DNA of 64,000 bases from Flavobacterium limi (lineage in GTDB: Bacteria > Bacteroidota > Bacteroidia > Flavobacteriales > Flavobacteriaceae): contig NZ_JAADZV010000015.1 in assembly GCF_010645075.1 (NCBI RefSeq), positions 52,783 to 116,782 on the forward strand, given 5' to 3'. How positions within the stretch are numbered: the stretch's first letter is position 1; each line of letters begins with the position of its first letter. The position numbers and the translations under genes were made by a program. The notes beneath the pieces are model-generated. The model was not told the origin of the DNA and ran no database searches. It saw nothing but the letters and a program-made list of their open reading frames with translations. Below are positions 52,206 through 61,000 of the stretch, in pieces.

Positions 52206-52538
52206 ATGAAAGTAGATCAAAAAGGACATACCGTTACGATTAAAGATACTCAGGGAGATTTTAAATCTTTCCTTGAGAAAGTGACGCAGCAGTTTAAAAC
52301 CTTTGAAAAACAAAATATCATTATCGATTTAACTTCGGATTCCAATTTATCTGAAAATGATTTGAAGCTTTTTTTACCGCTTTCCAAACAGCAGAAAAAA
52401 GCAAAAAAATCATTTGTAATTGTAGCCCAAGAACTTGATTTCAATGCTATTTCTGATAAACTGACCGTTGTACCTTCTCTTTTGGAAGCGCATGATATTA
52501 TCGAAATGGAAGAAATCGAAAGAGATTTAGGCTTCTAA
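52206..52538 (+). CDS. small STAS-like protein upstream of rnz
   Basis: A 110-residue soluble alpha/beta protein. The pattern VDQKGHTVTIKDT, a helix, QNIIIDLTSDSN, a helix, SFVIVAQ and VVPSLLEAHDIIEMEEIERDLGF resembles a STAS/anti-sigma antagonist fold, but the usual phospho-Ser is not evident. It sits 102 bases before rnz and homologues in Flavobacteria are often found there and even labelled ribonuclease Z by association. No metal motif is present, so that label would be wrong. Confidence 0.65.
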   Translation: MKVDQKGHTVTIKDTQGDFKSFLEKVTQQFKTFEKQNIIIDLTSDSNLSENDLKLFLPLSKQQKKAKKSFVIVAQELDFNAISDKLTVVPSLLEAHDIIEMEEIERDLGF

Positions 52539-52550
52539 AATTGTTTTTTT

Positions 52551-52632
52551 ATTTATTCGTTTATTTGTTTAATCGATTTTTTATCTACTTTTAGCCCTTG
52601 GCGATTAAACGATTTACCCAATAAACGAATAG
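52551..52632. repeat. imperfect hairpin of repeated words before rnz
   Basis: The left arm has ATTCGTTTATTTGTTTAATCG-type words (about 52556-52575); the right arm (about 52602-52631) has GCGATTAAACGATT and AATAAACGAAT, roughly complementary. The rnz start follows 8 bases later. Confidence 0.6.
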
Positions 52633-52640
52633 ATATAAAA

Positions 52641-53546
52641 TTGAAGTTAACCATACTTGGCTGCTATGCGGCGACTCCCAGAACAATTACAAACCCTACT
52701 TCGCAGGTTTTAGAGATTAAGAACAGACTGTTTTTGATTGACTGTGGCGAAGGAACCCAGGTTCAGCTTCGGAAAAATAAGATTAAATTTTCAAAAATTA
52801 ATCACATTTTTATTTCGCATCTTCACGGAGACCATCTTTACGGATTAATTGGAACTGTTTCGACTTTTTCCCTTTTGGGAAGAACTACCGATTTGCATAT
52901 TTATGGGCCAAAGGGAATTAAAGAACTCATTCTTCTTCAATTGAAACTGACTGAATCGTGGACAACTTATAGTTTGTTTTTTCATGAATTAGAATCAAAA
53001 GAAAGTGAAATTATTTTTGAAGATAAGAAAGTTGTAGTGAAGACGATTCCGTTAAAACATCGTGTTTATACCAATGGTTATCTCTTTACGGAAAAACCCG
53101 ACGAAAGAAAATTAAATGTTGAAGCGGTTGAGCGTCATAATATTCATGTTGCTTATTATCAGAAAATAAAAAATGGTGGAGATATTACGCTTGATGACGG
53201 AACTGTAATCGAAAACGAAAAACTGACTTTTGATCCAATTCCGCCAAAAAGTTATGCTTTTTGTTCGGATACTGTTTACAATGAAAACATTATTCCGATT
53301 ATTGAAAATGTTGATGTTTTGTATCACGAATCTACTTTTTTAGAATCCGAAGCGATTTTGGCTGAAAAAACATTGCATTCAACAGCGAAAGAAGCCGCAA
53401 CAATAGCTTTAAAAGCAAATGCAAAGCAATTGGTATTAGGGCATTATTCAACAAGATACGAAGGGATTGATCCGTTTAAAGAAGAAGCTGAAACCGTTTT
53501 TCCAAATGTACTTTTGGGAGACGATGGGGTTTCTTTTGAATTTTAG
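52641..53546 (+). CDS. rnz: ribonuclease Z
   Basis: The 3' tRNA-processing endonuclease. A 301-residue metallo-beta-lactamase-fold protein with the zinc motif SHLHGDHLYGL, the Asp in FCSDTVYN, YHESTFL and a C-terminal LGHYSTRY His. It starts with a TTG (MKLTILGCYAATP), the usual N-terminus of the family. It is preceded by the STAS-like gene and a word-repeat hairpin. Confidence 0.96.
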   Translation: MKLTILGCYAATPRTITNPTSQVLEIKNRLFLIDCGEGTQVQLRKNKIKFSKINHIFISHLHGDHLYGLIGTVSTFSLLGRTTDLHIYGPKGIKELILLQLKLTESWTTYSLFFHELESKESEIIFEDKKVVVKTIPLKHRVYTNGYLFTEKPDERKLNVEAVERHNIHVAYYQKIKNGGDITLDDGTVIENEKLTFDPIPPKSYAFCSDTVYNENIIPIIENVDVLYHESTFLESEAILAEKTLHSTAKEAATIALKANAKQLVLGHYSTRYEGIDPFKEEAETVFPNVLLGDDGVSFEF

Positions 53547-53641
53547 CTGTGTAAAAAGTGAAAAGTAAAATGTAATATGTGTTTCGGTTGTACGTATTTT
53601 ACATTTCACATCTTACAATTAACTTGTAACAAAAAACAAAA
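53547..53641. repeat. imperfect word-repeat hairpin between rnz and pdxH
   Basis: Left words GTGAAAAGTAAAATGTAAT and right words ATTTTACATTTCACATCTTAC are near complements around a GC-containing centre (TTTCGGTTGTACG). The same words occur before the ABC-F gene. Confidence 0.5.
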
Positions 53642-54286
53642 ATGAATGATTTAAGTAATTATAGAAGGTCTTACGAAAAAAGTGAATTATTGGAAACTTC
53701 TATTCCCGAAGATCCAATTAATCTTTTTAACCGATGGTTTCATGAAGTAGAAGATTTTGGCGGAAGCGGTGAAGTCAATGCAATGACTGTTTCTACTATT
53801 GGATTAGATGGTTTCCCAAAATCAAGAGTGGTTTTATTAAAGAAATTCTCTGAAGAAGGATTTATTTTTTATACCAATTATAATTCGGAAAAAGGAAAAG
53901 CAATAGCAGCAAATCCGCATGTATGCTTGTCTTTTTTCTGGCAGGAAATGGAACGCCAGGTCATTATAAAAGGTATTGCCCAGAAAACTTCTGAAATCAT
54001 ATCAGACAATTATTTCGACTCACGTCCTGACGGAAGTAAATTGGGAGCGGTAGTTTCGAATCAGAGTGAGGTGATTCCATCAAGATCTTTTTTAGAAGAA
54101 AATTTAAAAAAGCTGGAAAATGCTTATGAAGGCAAATCGATTGCAAGACCGGAACATTGGGGTGGATATTTAGTCACTCCGTTAGAAGTAGAATTTTGGC
54201 AGGGAAGAGCTAATAGACTACATGACCGGATATCTTATAAAAGTCAGCCAGATTTTAGTTGGAGCATTCACCGATTATCGCCTTAA
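53642..54286 (+). CDS. pdxH: pyridoxamine 5'-phosphate oxidase
   Basis: Oxidises pyridoxine- or pyridoxamine-5'-phosphate to pyridoxal phosphate with FMN. 214 residues, full length. Family features: the RVVLLKKF FMN segment, FYTNYNSEKGKAI, RQVIIKG, and the C-terminal PLEVEFWQGRANRLHDR that binds PLP. It stands at the end of the pyrR-to-pdxH stretch. Confidence 0.96.
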   Translation: MNDLSNYRRSYEKSELLETSIPEDPINLFNRWFHEVEDFGGSGEVNAMTVSTIGLDGFPKSRVVLLKKFSEEGFIFYTNYNSEKGKAIAANPHVCLSFFWQEMERQVIIKGIAQKTSEIISDNYFDSRPDGSKLGAVVSNQSEVIPSRSFLEENLKKLENAYEGKSIARPEHWGGYLVTPLEVEFWQGRANRLHDRISYKSQPDFSWSIHRLSP

Positions 54287-54446
54287 TTGTAAGTTTTGTA
54301 TTATAAATAAAAAATAAAAGTGCATTTCATCGATTAAATTTGTCATTTAAACGATAATTTTGTTTTTTTGAAGTGTAAATTAATAACGTTCCAAAATATT
54401 AAACGGATTTGTCCCAAATTCTGCTTGTATTTAACCTAATTATTTT

Positions 54447-54944
54447 ATGAAGAAATTGCTTCAGACAATGTTGCTTTTGGCTGTTGTCTATATTTTTGGT
54501 TCTTGTTCATCAGATTCAGTTGAAAGCAGTAATGTTTCTAAATCTGAACTTGTGACAGAGTATAATTACAATGTTTCTGAAATAGAAGTGTTGCAGTTAA
54601 TAAACGAATATCGTGTGAGTATAGGATTGAATAGTTTAGTAACAGTCAATCACATCTCTTTTAAATCAGAGGAACACGATAATTATATGATTACAAATAA
54701 AGTTGTAAATCATAATAATTTTGTAGCCCGTTCAGAGAACATTATTGCTGTTCTGGGTGCTAAAAAAGTAGGAGAAAATGTTGCATATAACTATCAAACC
54801 GCTGAAGGTGTTTTAAAAGCATGGTTAGATAGCCCAACCCATAAACAAAATATCGAAGGAGATTATACTCATTTTGGTATTGCTGTTAAAATTGATGCAG
54901 AAACCGGTAAAAAATATTATACCAATATTTTTGCAAAAATTTGA
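54447..54944 (+). CDS. CAP/SCP-domain lipoprotein
   Basis: A 165-residue lipoprotein with lipobox GSC (Cys at about residue 20) and a bacterial CAP domain: INEYRVSIGLNSL, the His-containing EEHDNYM and HNNF, VGENVAYN and WLDSPTHKQNIEG. Such proteins are exported and may bind lipids or act as hydrolase-like surface factors; the role here is unknown. It has its own long terminator hairpin. Confidence 0.9.
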   Translation: MKKLLQTMLLLAVVYIFGSCSSDSVESSNVSKSELVTEYNYNVSEIEVLQLINEYRVSIGLNSLVTVNHISFKSEEHDNYMITNKVVNHNNFVARSENIIAVLGAKKVGENVAYNYQTAEGVLKAWLDSPTHKQNIEGDYTHFGIAVKIDAETGKKYYTNIFAKI

Positions 54945-54974
54945 AAAGAGAGTTAGTATTCAGGTTTAGTTATT

Positions 54975-55018
54975 AAGTCGTTGTAAAGTTCATAATATTT
55001 ACAACGACTTATTTTTTT
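54975..55018 (+). terminator. intrinsic terminator after the CAP gene
   Basis: AAGTCGTTGTAAA (54975-54987) and TTTACAACGACTT (54998-55010) are perfect 13-bp complements followed by a T-run. Confidence 0.9.
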
Positions 55019-55020
55019 AA

Positions 55021-55046
55021 AAAAAAAGCTACCCCGAAAGGTAGCT
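55021..55046 (-). terminator. intrinsic terminator after the OmpA gene
   Basis: AGCTACC (55027-55033) and GGTAGCT (55040-55046) pair around a 6-base loop; on the minus strand the stem is followed by a run of Ts. It lies 30 bases after the OmpA-family stop. Confidence 0.85.
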
Positions 55047-55075
55047 GAGGTGAATTGGTTTTTGGTGTTTTAATT

Positions 55076-57001
55076 TTATAAAGCCGTAATAATAAATTCG
55101 CTGCGTCTGTTTTCCTGATGTTTTTCTTCGCTACATTTTACATTATCAGAACATTCGTTTACAAGTTGTGTTTCGCCGTAGCCTCTGCCGGTCAAGCGAT
55201 TTTTTGCTACACCATTTGTAATTAGCCATTCGATGGTTGATTTTGCTCTTCTGTCTGACAAAGATTCATTATATTTATGACTTGCCCGGCTGTCTGTATG
55301 AGAACGGATATCAAGTTTCATTTTAGGATTTTGATTTAGTACGTCTAATATTTTTTCTAAATCCAAAGCAGCTTCTTCTCTGATGTTAGATTTGTCAAGG
55401 TCAAAATAAATCATTTTTATACCGAAGCATTTTCCTAAATCATCCCCGATGGTGACTTTGCATTTAGCACTTTCTAAAGCTATCGGAAGATTTGTTTTGC
55501 CAGTTTTATCAGGAATTTCAATGCTTACTTCTTTGGTATTATATTCCGGTTTTTCTGCCCTTACATAATACGTTTCTTTACATTCGACTTTAAAATTATA
55601 ATTTCCTGTGTCATCAGCATAGATGGTGCTTTTCAGATTTAATTCCCGGTCATATAAACTAACTTTTGCTCCAGGCAAAATCATTCCGGTAGCTTCATCT
55701 GTAATAAGACCGTATAATTCCTGAGTACATTTTAGTCTTCTGGTTTCTAAAAATTTATAGATATCATCAGAACCACGACCGCCATCTTTGTTGGAGCTAA
55801 AATAACCTTCTCTTGTTGCTGTATCAATTGTATAAGCAAAATCATCTTTAGGAGAATTGATGTCGGCACCCAGATTCTCGATATCGCTAATGCTTCCGTC
55901 AGGATCAATCTGGCCGACAAAAACATCCAGTCCTCCAAGTCCGGGATGGCCGTCTGAGGCAAAGTAAATTTCGTTTTCATTACCGACATACGGAAATGTT
56001 TCTTTGCCTTCGGTATTGATTGATTTGCCTAAGTTCTGTGGTTTACTATAGTCACCATTTTCATTGATGCTAACTTTAAATATATCAGACTGGCCAATAC
56101 TTCCGGGCATATCAGAAGCAAAATATAAAGTTTTTTCATCAGGACTAAGTGCAGGATGAGCAGTACTGTAATTGTTGCTGCTGAAGGGAAGTTCTCTAAT
56201 ATTAGCCCATTTGCCATTTTCAAGAGTTGCTTTGTATATTTTGATAAAAGTAATTTTGTCTTCATTTTTTCCTTTTTTTCCATCTAAATAATTATTACGT
56301 GTGAAATAAATTGTTTTTCCGTCTTTTGTAAGCACTGGAGAAGATTCATGGAATTTAGTATTCAATGCGGTTCTAAATTTTTTTACTCTGGCAGAATCAA
56401 CATCTGTAACATATAAATTGGTAAAATATTCGCCTGTCCATTTGTGTTTGCGCTGTGAAAAATTACCGGTATCCCTGGCCGATGCAAAATAGATTTTATT
56501 ATTGGACACAAAAGTGCTATAGTCAGAATATTGGGAGTTGATTCCGGCATCTTCAATGTTATAACGACCTGAATTGGCTTTAATCTTATCAAGGTAATTT
56601 ATATTTTCTTTATAAAGGTTACCACGGTTGTCATTCGGATATTGAGAGTTAAATTCGTTAAGGATTTTATTAGCCTGATCCGTTTGTCCTGTTGATTTTA
56701 GGGACTGGGCATATCTGTAATAAAACTCAGGTTCAGGATTTTTATTCATGGCAAATAACGCTCCGTACCATTTTGCAGCCCCTTCAAAATCGGAATTAAA
56801 ATAATAGGCATTTCCCAGTTTTTTAAACATATCTTCAGACTTGTATCCTTTCCTGGCTACTCTTTCATAAGTTTTTATAGCATCAATATAAGCATAGCCA
56901 TCGTATTTTTTATCAGCAGCGTTCACTTTCGATTGTTGGGCATAACATTTGAATGAAAAAACACTTATCATTGTGAAGCAAAGGAGTATAAACTTTTTCA
57001 T
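55076..57001 (-). CDS. OmpA-family protein with TPR, PD40 and carboxypeptidase-like domains
   Basis: A 641-residue envelope protein of the kind encoded beside PorP/SprF genes. In order: signal peptide (ending CYAQ), TPR-like repeats (about 30-130), WD40/PD40 propeller segments (for example HPALSPDEKTLYFASDMPG, GNENEIYFASDGHPGLGG), a CNA/CarboxypepD-like beta-sandwich (ELYGLITDEATGMILPGAKV) and a C-terminal OmpA peptidoglycan-binding domain (IRSHTDSRASHKYNESLSDRR). It probably links the secretion or surface-adhesin machine to peptidoglycan. It follows the PorP/SprF gene by 10 bases. Confidence 0.92.
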   Translation of the reverse strand: MKKFILLCFTMISVFSFKCYAQQSKVNAADKKYDGYAYIDAIKTYERVARKGYKSEDMFKKLGNAYYFNSDFEGAAKWYGALFAMNKNPEPEFYYRYAQSLKSTGQTDQANKILNEFNSQYPNDNRGNLYKENINYLDKIKANSGRYNIEDAGINSQYSDYSTFVSNNKIYFASARDTGNFSQRKHKWTGEYFTNLYVTDVDSARVKKFRTALNTKFHESSPVLTKDGKTIYFTRNNYLDGKKGKNEDKITFIKIYKATLENGKWANIRELPFSSNNYSTAHPALSPDEKTLYFASDMPGSIGQSDIFKVSINENGDYSKPQNLGKSINTEGKETFPYVGNENEIYFASDGHPGLGGLDVFVGQIDPDGSISDIENLGADINSPKDDFAYTIDTATREGYFSSNKDGGRGSDDIYKFLETRRLKCTQELYGLITDEATGMILPGAKVSLYDRELNLKSTIYADDTGNYNFKVECKETYYVRAEKPEYNTKEVSIEIPDKTGKTNLPIALESAKCKVTIGDDLGKCFGIKMIYFDLDKSNIREEAALDLEKILDVLNQNPKMKLDIRSHTDSRASHKYNESLSDRRAKSTIEWLITNGVAKNRLTGRGYGETQLVNECSDNVKCSEEKHQENRRSEFIITAL

Positions 57002-57011
57002 AATAACAATT

Positions 57012-57929
57012 TTAGAAGAAACGAGGAGTTGTTATTTTACCATTTTTAGTAAAGAATTCATAACGCAGGAATATTTCATGGGATCCTGAATTATAGTTGT
57101 TTAAGTTGGTGGTTTCACGATCATAGCCATATCCGAGATAAAGACCGTCAGTAATCTGAAATCCAATCATAGCGCTTAATGAAGCACTCCATCTGTAAGC
57201 AACACCCACTACAAGTTTGTCGATAAACATAAAATTGGATGATACATCTACTTGTAGTGGGGCCCCTTCTACCATTTTAGTTAATAAAGCTGGTTTGAAT
57301 CTTATATACTGGTACTTGTCCAGATCAAAAACATAACCGGCAATGAAATAATAATTGATTTTATCTTTATAAATAGCAATATCATTGTCGTTATAACGAT
57401 TGGTTTCAATAAAATTCGGTACGGATAAACCTATATAGGCTTTATCAGAATGCCAGTAAACTCCTGCGCCGACATTAGGAGAAAATTTATTGTCAAAATC
57501 CTGAAATTGTGGATCTCCTGCAACATCCGGATTTAGTTTATTAACATCAAGATTGAACATGTTTGCTGTTCCTTTAATACCAAAAGACAATTTAAAATCA
57601 GCCGATGTCTGTACAGTATAAGAAATATCAACAGAGAAGTTGGTTTCATTTGTAGGGCCAATTTTGTCATTGACCAAAGAGCCGCCTATACCTAAATTAC
57701 TATTGTTTATTGGTGTATTGACAGACAGGCATCCTGTTTCGGGAGCACCATCTAATCCGACCCATTGTGTACGGTATAAGCCGAAAACGCTTAAAGCTCC
57801 CCGGGAACCTGCATAAGCAGGATTAACGTTTATGGTATTGTACATGTATTGCGTAAATTGAGCATCTTGTTGTGCAAAACTTACCAAGGATACAAGCATA
57901 AGGGCGAAGGAAAATAATTTTGTTCTCAT
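57012..57929 (-). CDS. type IX secretion system membrane protein, PorP/SprF family
   Basis: A 305-residue outer-membrane barrel. The signal peptide MRTKLFSFALMLVSLVSFAQ starts at the second ATG (57929), and the family motif DAQFTQYMYNTINVNPAYAGSRG follows directly. It ends in FFTKNGKITTPRFF. SprF-type proteins are needed to move or anchor type B CTD proteins at the surface, and such a protein is encoded just upstream. The order adhesin, PorP/SprF, OmpA suggests one unit that works together. Confidence 0.93.
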   Translation of the reverse strand: MRTKLFSFALMLVSLVSFAQQDAQFTQYMYNTINVNPAYAGSRGALSVFGLYRTQWVGLDGAPETGCLSVNTPINNSNLGIGGSLVNDKIGPTNETNFSVDISYTVQTSADFKLSFGIKGTANMFNLDVNKLNPDVAGDPQFQDFDNKFSPNVGAGVYWHSDKAYIGLSVPNFIETNRYNDNDIAIYKDKINYYFIAGYVFDLDKYQYIRFKPALLTKMVEGAPLQVDVSSNFMFIDKLVVGVAYRWSASLSAMIGFQITDGLYLGYGYDRETTNLNNYNSGSHEIFLRYEFFTKNGKITTPRFF

Positions 57930-58040
57930 AGTAGCTATTTTTTTGCAATTATTACTAATGATTTTTATCAATGAAAATCCTTAACAATAAGCCCTTTATT
58001 TACTTACTCAAACAAGGATTTTTTTCTTAATTATTAGTAA

Positions 58041-58065
58041 TTCGGTGTAAATGGTTTACACCGAA
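58041..58065 (-). terminator. perfect 11-bp hairpin after the adhesin gene, possible terminator
   Basis: TTCGGTGTAAA and TTTACACCGAA surround TGG. There is no clear T-run on the minus strand, so it may slow transcription or define the 3' end between the adhesin and the PorP/SprF gene rather than fully stop it. Confidence 0.5.
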
Positions 58066-58078
58066 CTACAAATGGTGT

Positions 58079-61000
58079 TTATTTTGACAAATAAAGAAAA
58101 CCGTCTTTTTTATTAGACTGAAGGTTGTTATTACCATCTAAAGATTTGTAAGTGATAATGTAGAAATAGGTTCCTGTAGGCAGCCCTTCAGATTGTTTAA
58201 TAGTCGTTCTGCCTCTTGAAGTTCCGTCAAAAGCGTTGGTGGTGTTATTGTAATTTGTAGTTTCAAATACCAATATTCCCCAGCGGTTATAGATTTCTAC
58301 AGTATTTGCAGGATAACAAGTTGTTAGATCAATATTGTCAATTTTGAAAAAATCATTGATACCGTCACCATTAGGAGAGAAAGCATTATGTACTAATACA
58401 TTCTCGCAGGCTAACACTCTGCAGTCATCATTTACAAGTAAGTTCAATGAAACACTTTTTGGACAATCTTCATTAGTTGTTTTATATTCAAAAGTATAAC
58501 TGCCTAATGCCAGACCCAAAATATTCAGGATACTTCCTTGTAATGCATTTGTACCATTTGTATCGGTCCAGACTCCTGTTGTAGAAATGTTTTCCGGTAA
58601 TAAGCTGGATAAGTTGAGAGGAGATGAATCAGCGTTACAGGCCTCGCCATTAAGGTTGATAATAACATTTTCAGGTTGTGTGATAGTCACGGTAGCTGTG
58701 GCTGAACAAACCTGGTTGTTATTGTTTACCGATGATGTTGCTGTAAGTGTGTAGACTCCGGCGCGTAAATTAGTATTACCAACCACTTCATTGTTTTGAT
58801 TTCTGATGACAACTACAGAACCCGGGCTGCTAGTTACTAAAATAGAGCCGTTACTGCCTTCAAAGCAGGTAACATTCGAAGCTGTTCCCATTACTGAAAT
58901 TTTATTTTCAACAGTAAAGGTTTGTACCAGTTCAGTTTTGTTACCTGCACAATCTGTTAAGGTATAAGTTCTGGTTAAGACATATGCATTTCCATCACAG
59001 CCGCTTCCTCCATTGTTCGAATCAGTTATCGAGATGTTTACGCTCTCGCTGCAATTATCTGCTGCATCTATTATATCTTGTGGGCTTCCGGCAGGTATAT
59101 TGGCAATACTTTGTAAATTAGCAACACTCGCAGGTGCAGTTCCTGTAGGTGCAGTTGTGTCTCTTACTGTTATAATTTGAAAATGAGAAACTGTATTTCC
59201 GCTACAGTCACTTGTTGACCATATACGTGTTAGAGTGTAATTTGTAGGACATTCATTTTGAATGTTGCTTTTTGTTTCAGAAAAAACAACTGGCAAATTA
59301 CTATTGCAATTATCAAAAGCTTCTAATGCCGCAGGTTCAGGAACTGCATCACAGGAAACGGTAACATCTGAAGGAAGATTTCCTGTAAACATTGGTATGG
59401 TTGTATCTTCGATAGTGATTACTTGTGTAAAAGTTTCAGAAGTGTTGCCACAATCGTCTTTTACCGTCCAGGTATTGGTATAGGTTCCGGAATTTCCACA
59501 ACCTTCAGAAGCCATGAACTGACCGCTTACTTTTACGATATTGGACACATCGACATCACAAAGATCTGAAGCTACCGGGAACATTGCCTGAGCGTTTGCT
59601 AATCCTGAAGTGTCGCTACATTGCAGAGTCATATTCAAAGAAGCCATTTCAGTTGCCCAAGTTGGAGCAGTAGTATCTTCGATAGTGATTATTTGTGTGA
59701 AAGTTTCAGAAGTGTTTCCACAATCGTCTTTTACAGTCCAGGTATTGGTATAGGTTCCGGAATTTCCGCATCCTTCAGAAGCCATGAATTGACCGCTTAC
59801 TTTTACGATATTGGACACATCGGCATCACAAAGATCAGAAGCTGTTGGGAATAATGCTTGTGCCAAAGCTAATCCTGCTGTATCGCTGCATTGAAGAGTT
59901 ATATTCAAAGCATTTATTTCAGTAGCCCACATCGGAGCAGTAGTATCTTCGATAGTGATTATTTGCGTGAAAGTCTCAGAAGTATTGCCACAATCGTCTT
60001 TTACCGTCCAGGTATTGGTATAGGTTCCGGAATTTCCGCATCCTTCAGAAGCCATGAATTGACCGCTTACTTTTACGATATTGGACACATCGGCATCACA
60101 AAGATCAGAAGCTGTTGGGAATAATGCTTGTGCCAAAGCTAATCCTGCTGTATCGCTGCATTGAAGAGTTATATTCAAAGCATTTATTTCAGTAGCCCAC
60201 ATCGGAGCAGTAGTATCTTCGATTGTAATTATTTGTGTGAAAGTCTCGGAAGTGTTTCCACAATCGTCTTTTACAGTCCAGGTATTGGTATAGGTTCCGG
60301 AATTTCCACAACCTTCAGAAGCCATAAACTGACCGCTTACTTTTATGATATTGGATATATCGGCATCACAAAGATCAGAAGCTGTTGGGAATAATGCTTG
60401 TGCCAAAGCCAAACCTGCTGTATCGCTGCATTGCAGAGTTACATTTAAAGAAGCTGCAGCAGTTGTCCACATGGGAGCAGTAGTATCTTCGATAGTGATT
60501 ATTTGCGTGAAAGTCTCAGAAGTATTGCCACAATCGTCTTTTACCGTCCAGGTGTTGGTATAGGTTCCGGCATTGGAACAGCCTTCAGAAGCCATAAACT
60601 GACCGCTTACTTTTATGATATTGGATATATCGGCATCACAAAGATCAGAAGCTGTTGGGAATAATGCTTGTGCCAAAGCCAAACCTGCTGTATCGCTGCA
60701 TTGCAGAGTCACATTCAAAGAAGCCGTTTCAGTAGCCCATGTAGGAGCTGTGGTGTCTTCGATTGTAATTATTTGTGTGAAAGTCTCGGAAGTGTTTCCA
60801 CAATCGTCTTTTACAGTCCAGGTATTGGTATAGGTTCCGGAATTTCCACAACCTTCAGAAGCCATGAACTGACCGCTTACTTTTACAATATTGGACACAT
60901 CGGCATCACAAAGGTCAGAAGCTACTGGGAACATTGCCTGAGCGTTTGCTAATCCTGAAAGATCGCTGCATTGTAAGGTCATATTCAAAGAAGCCGTTTC

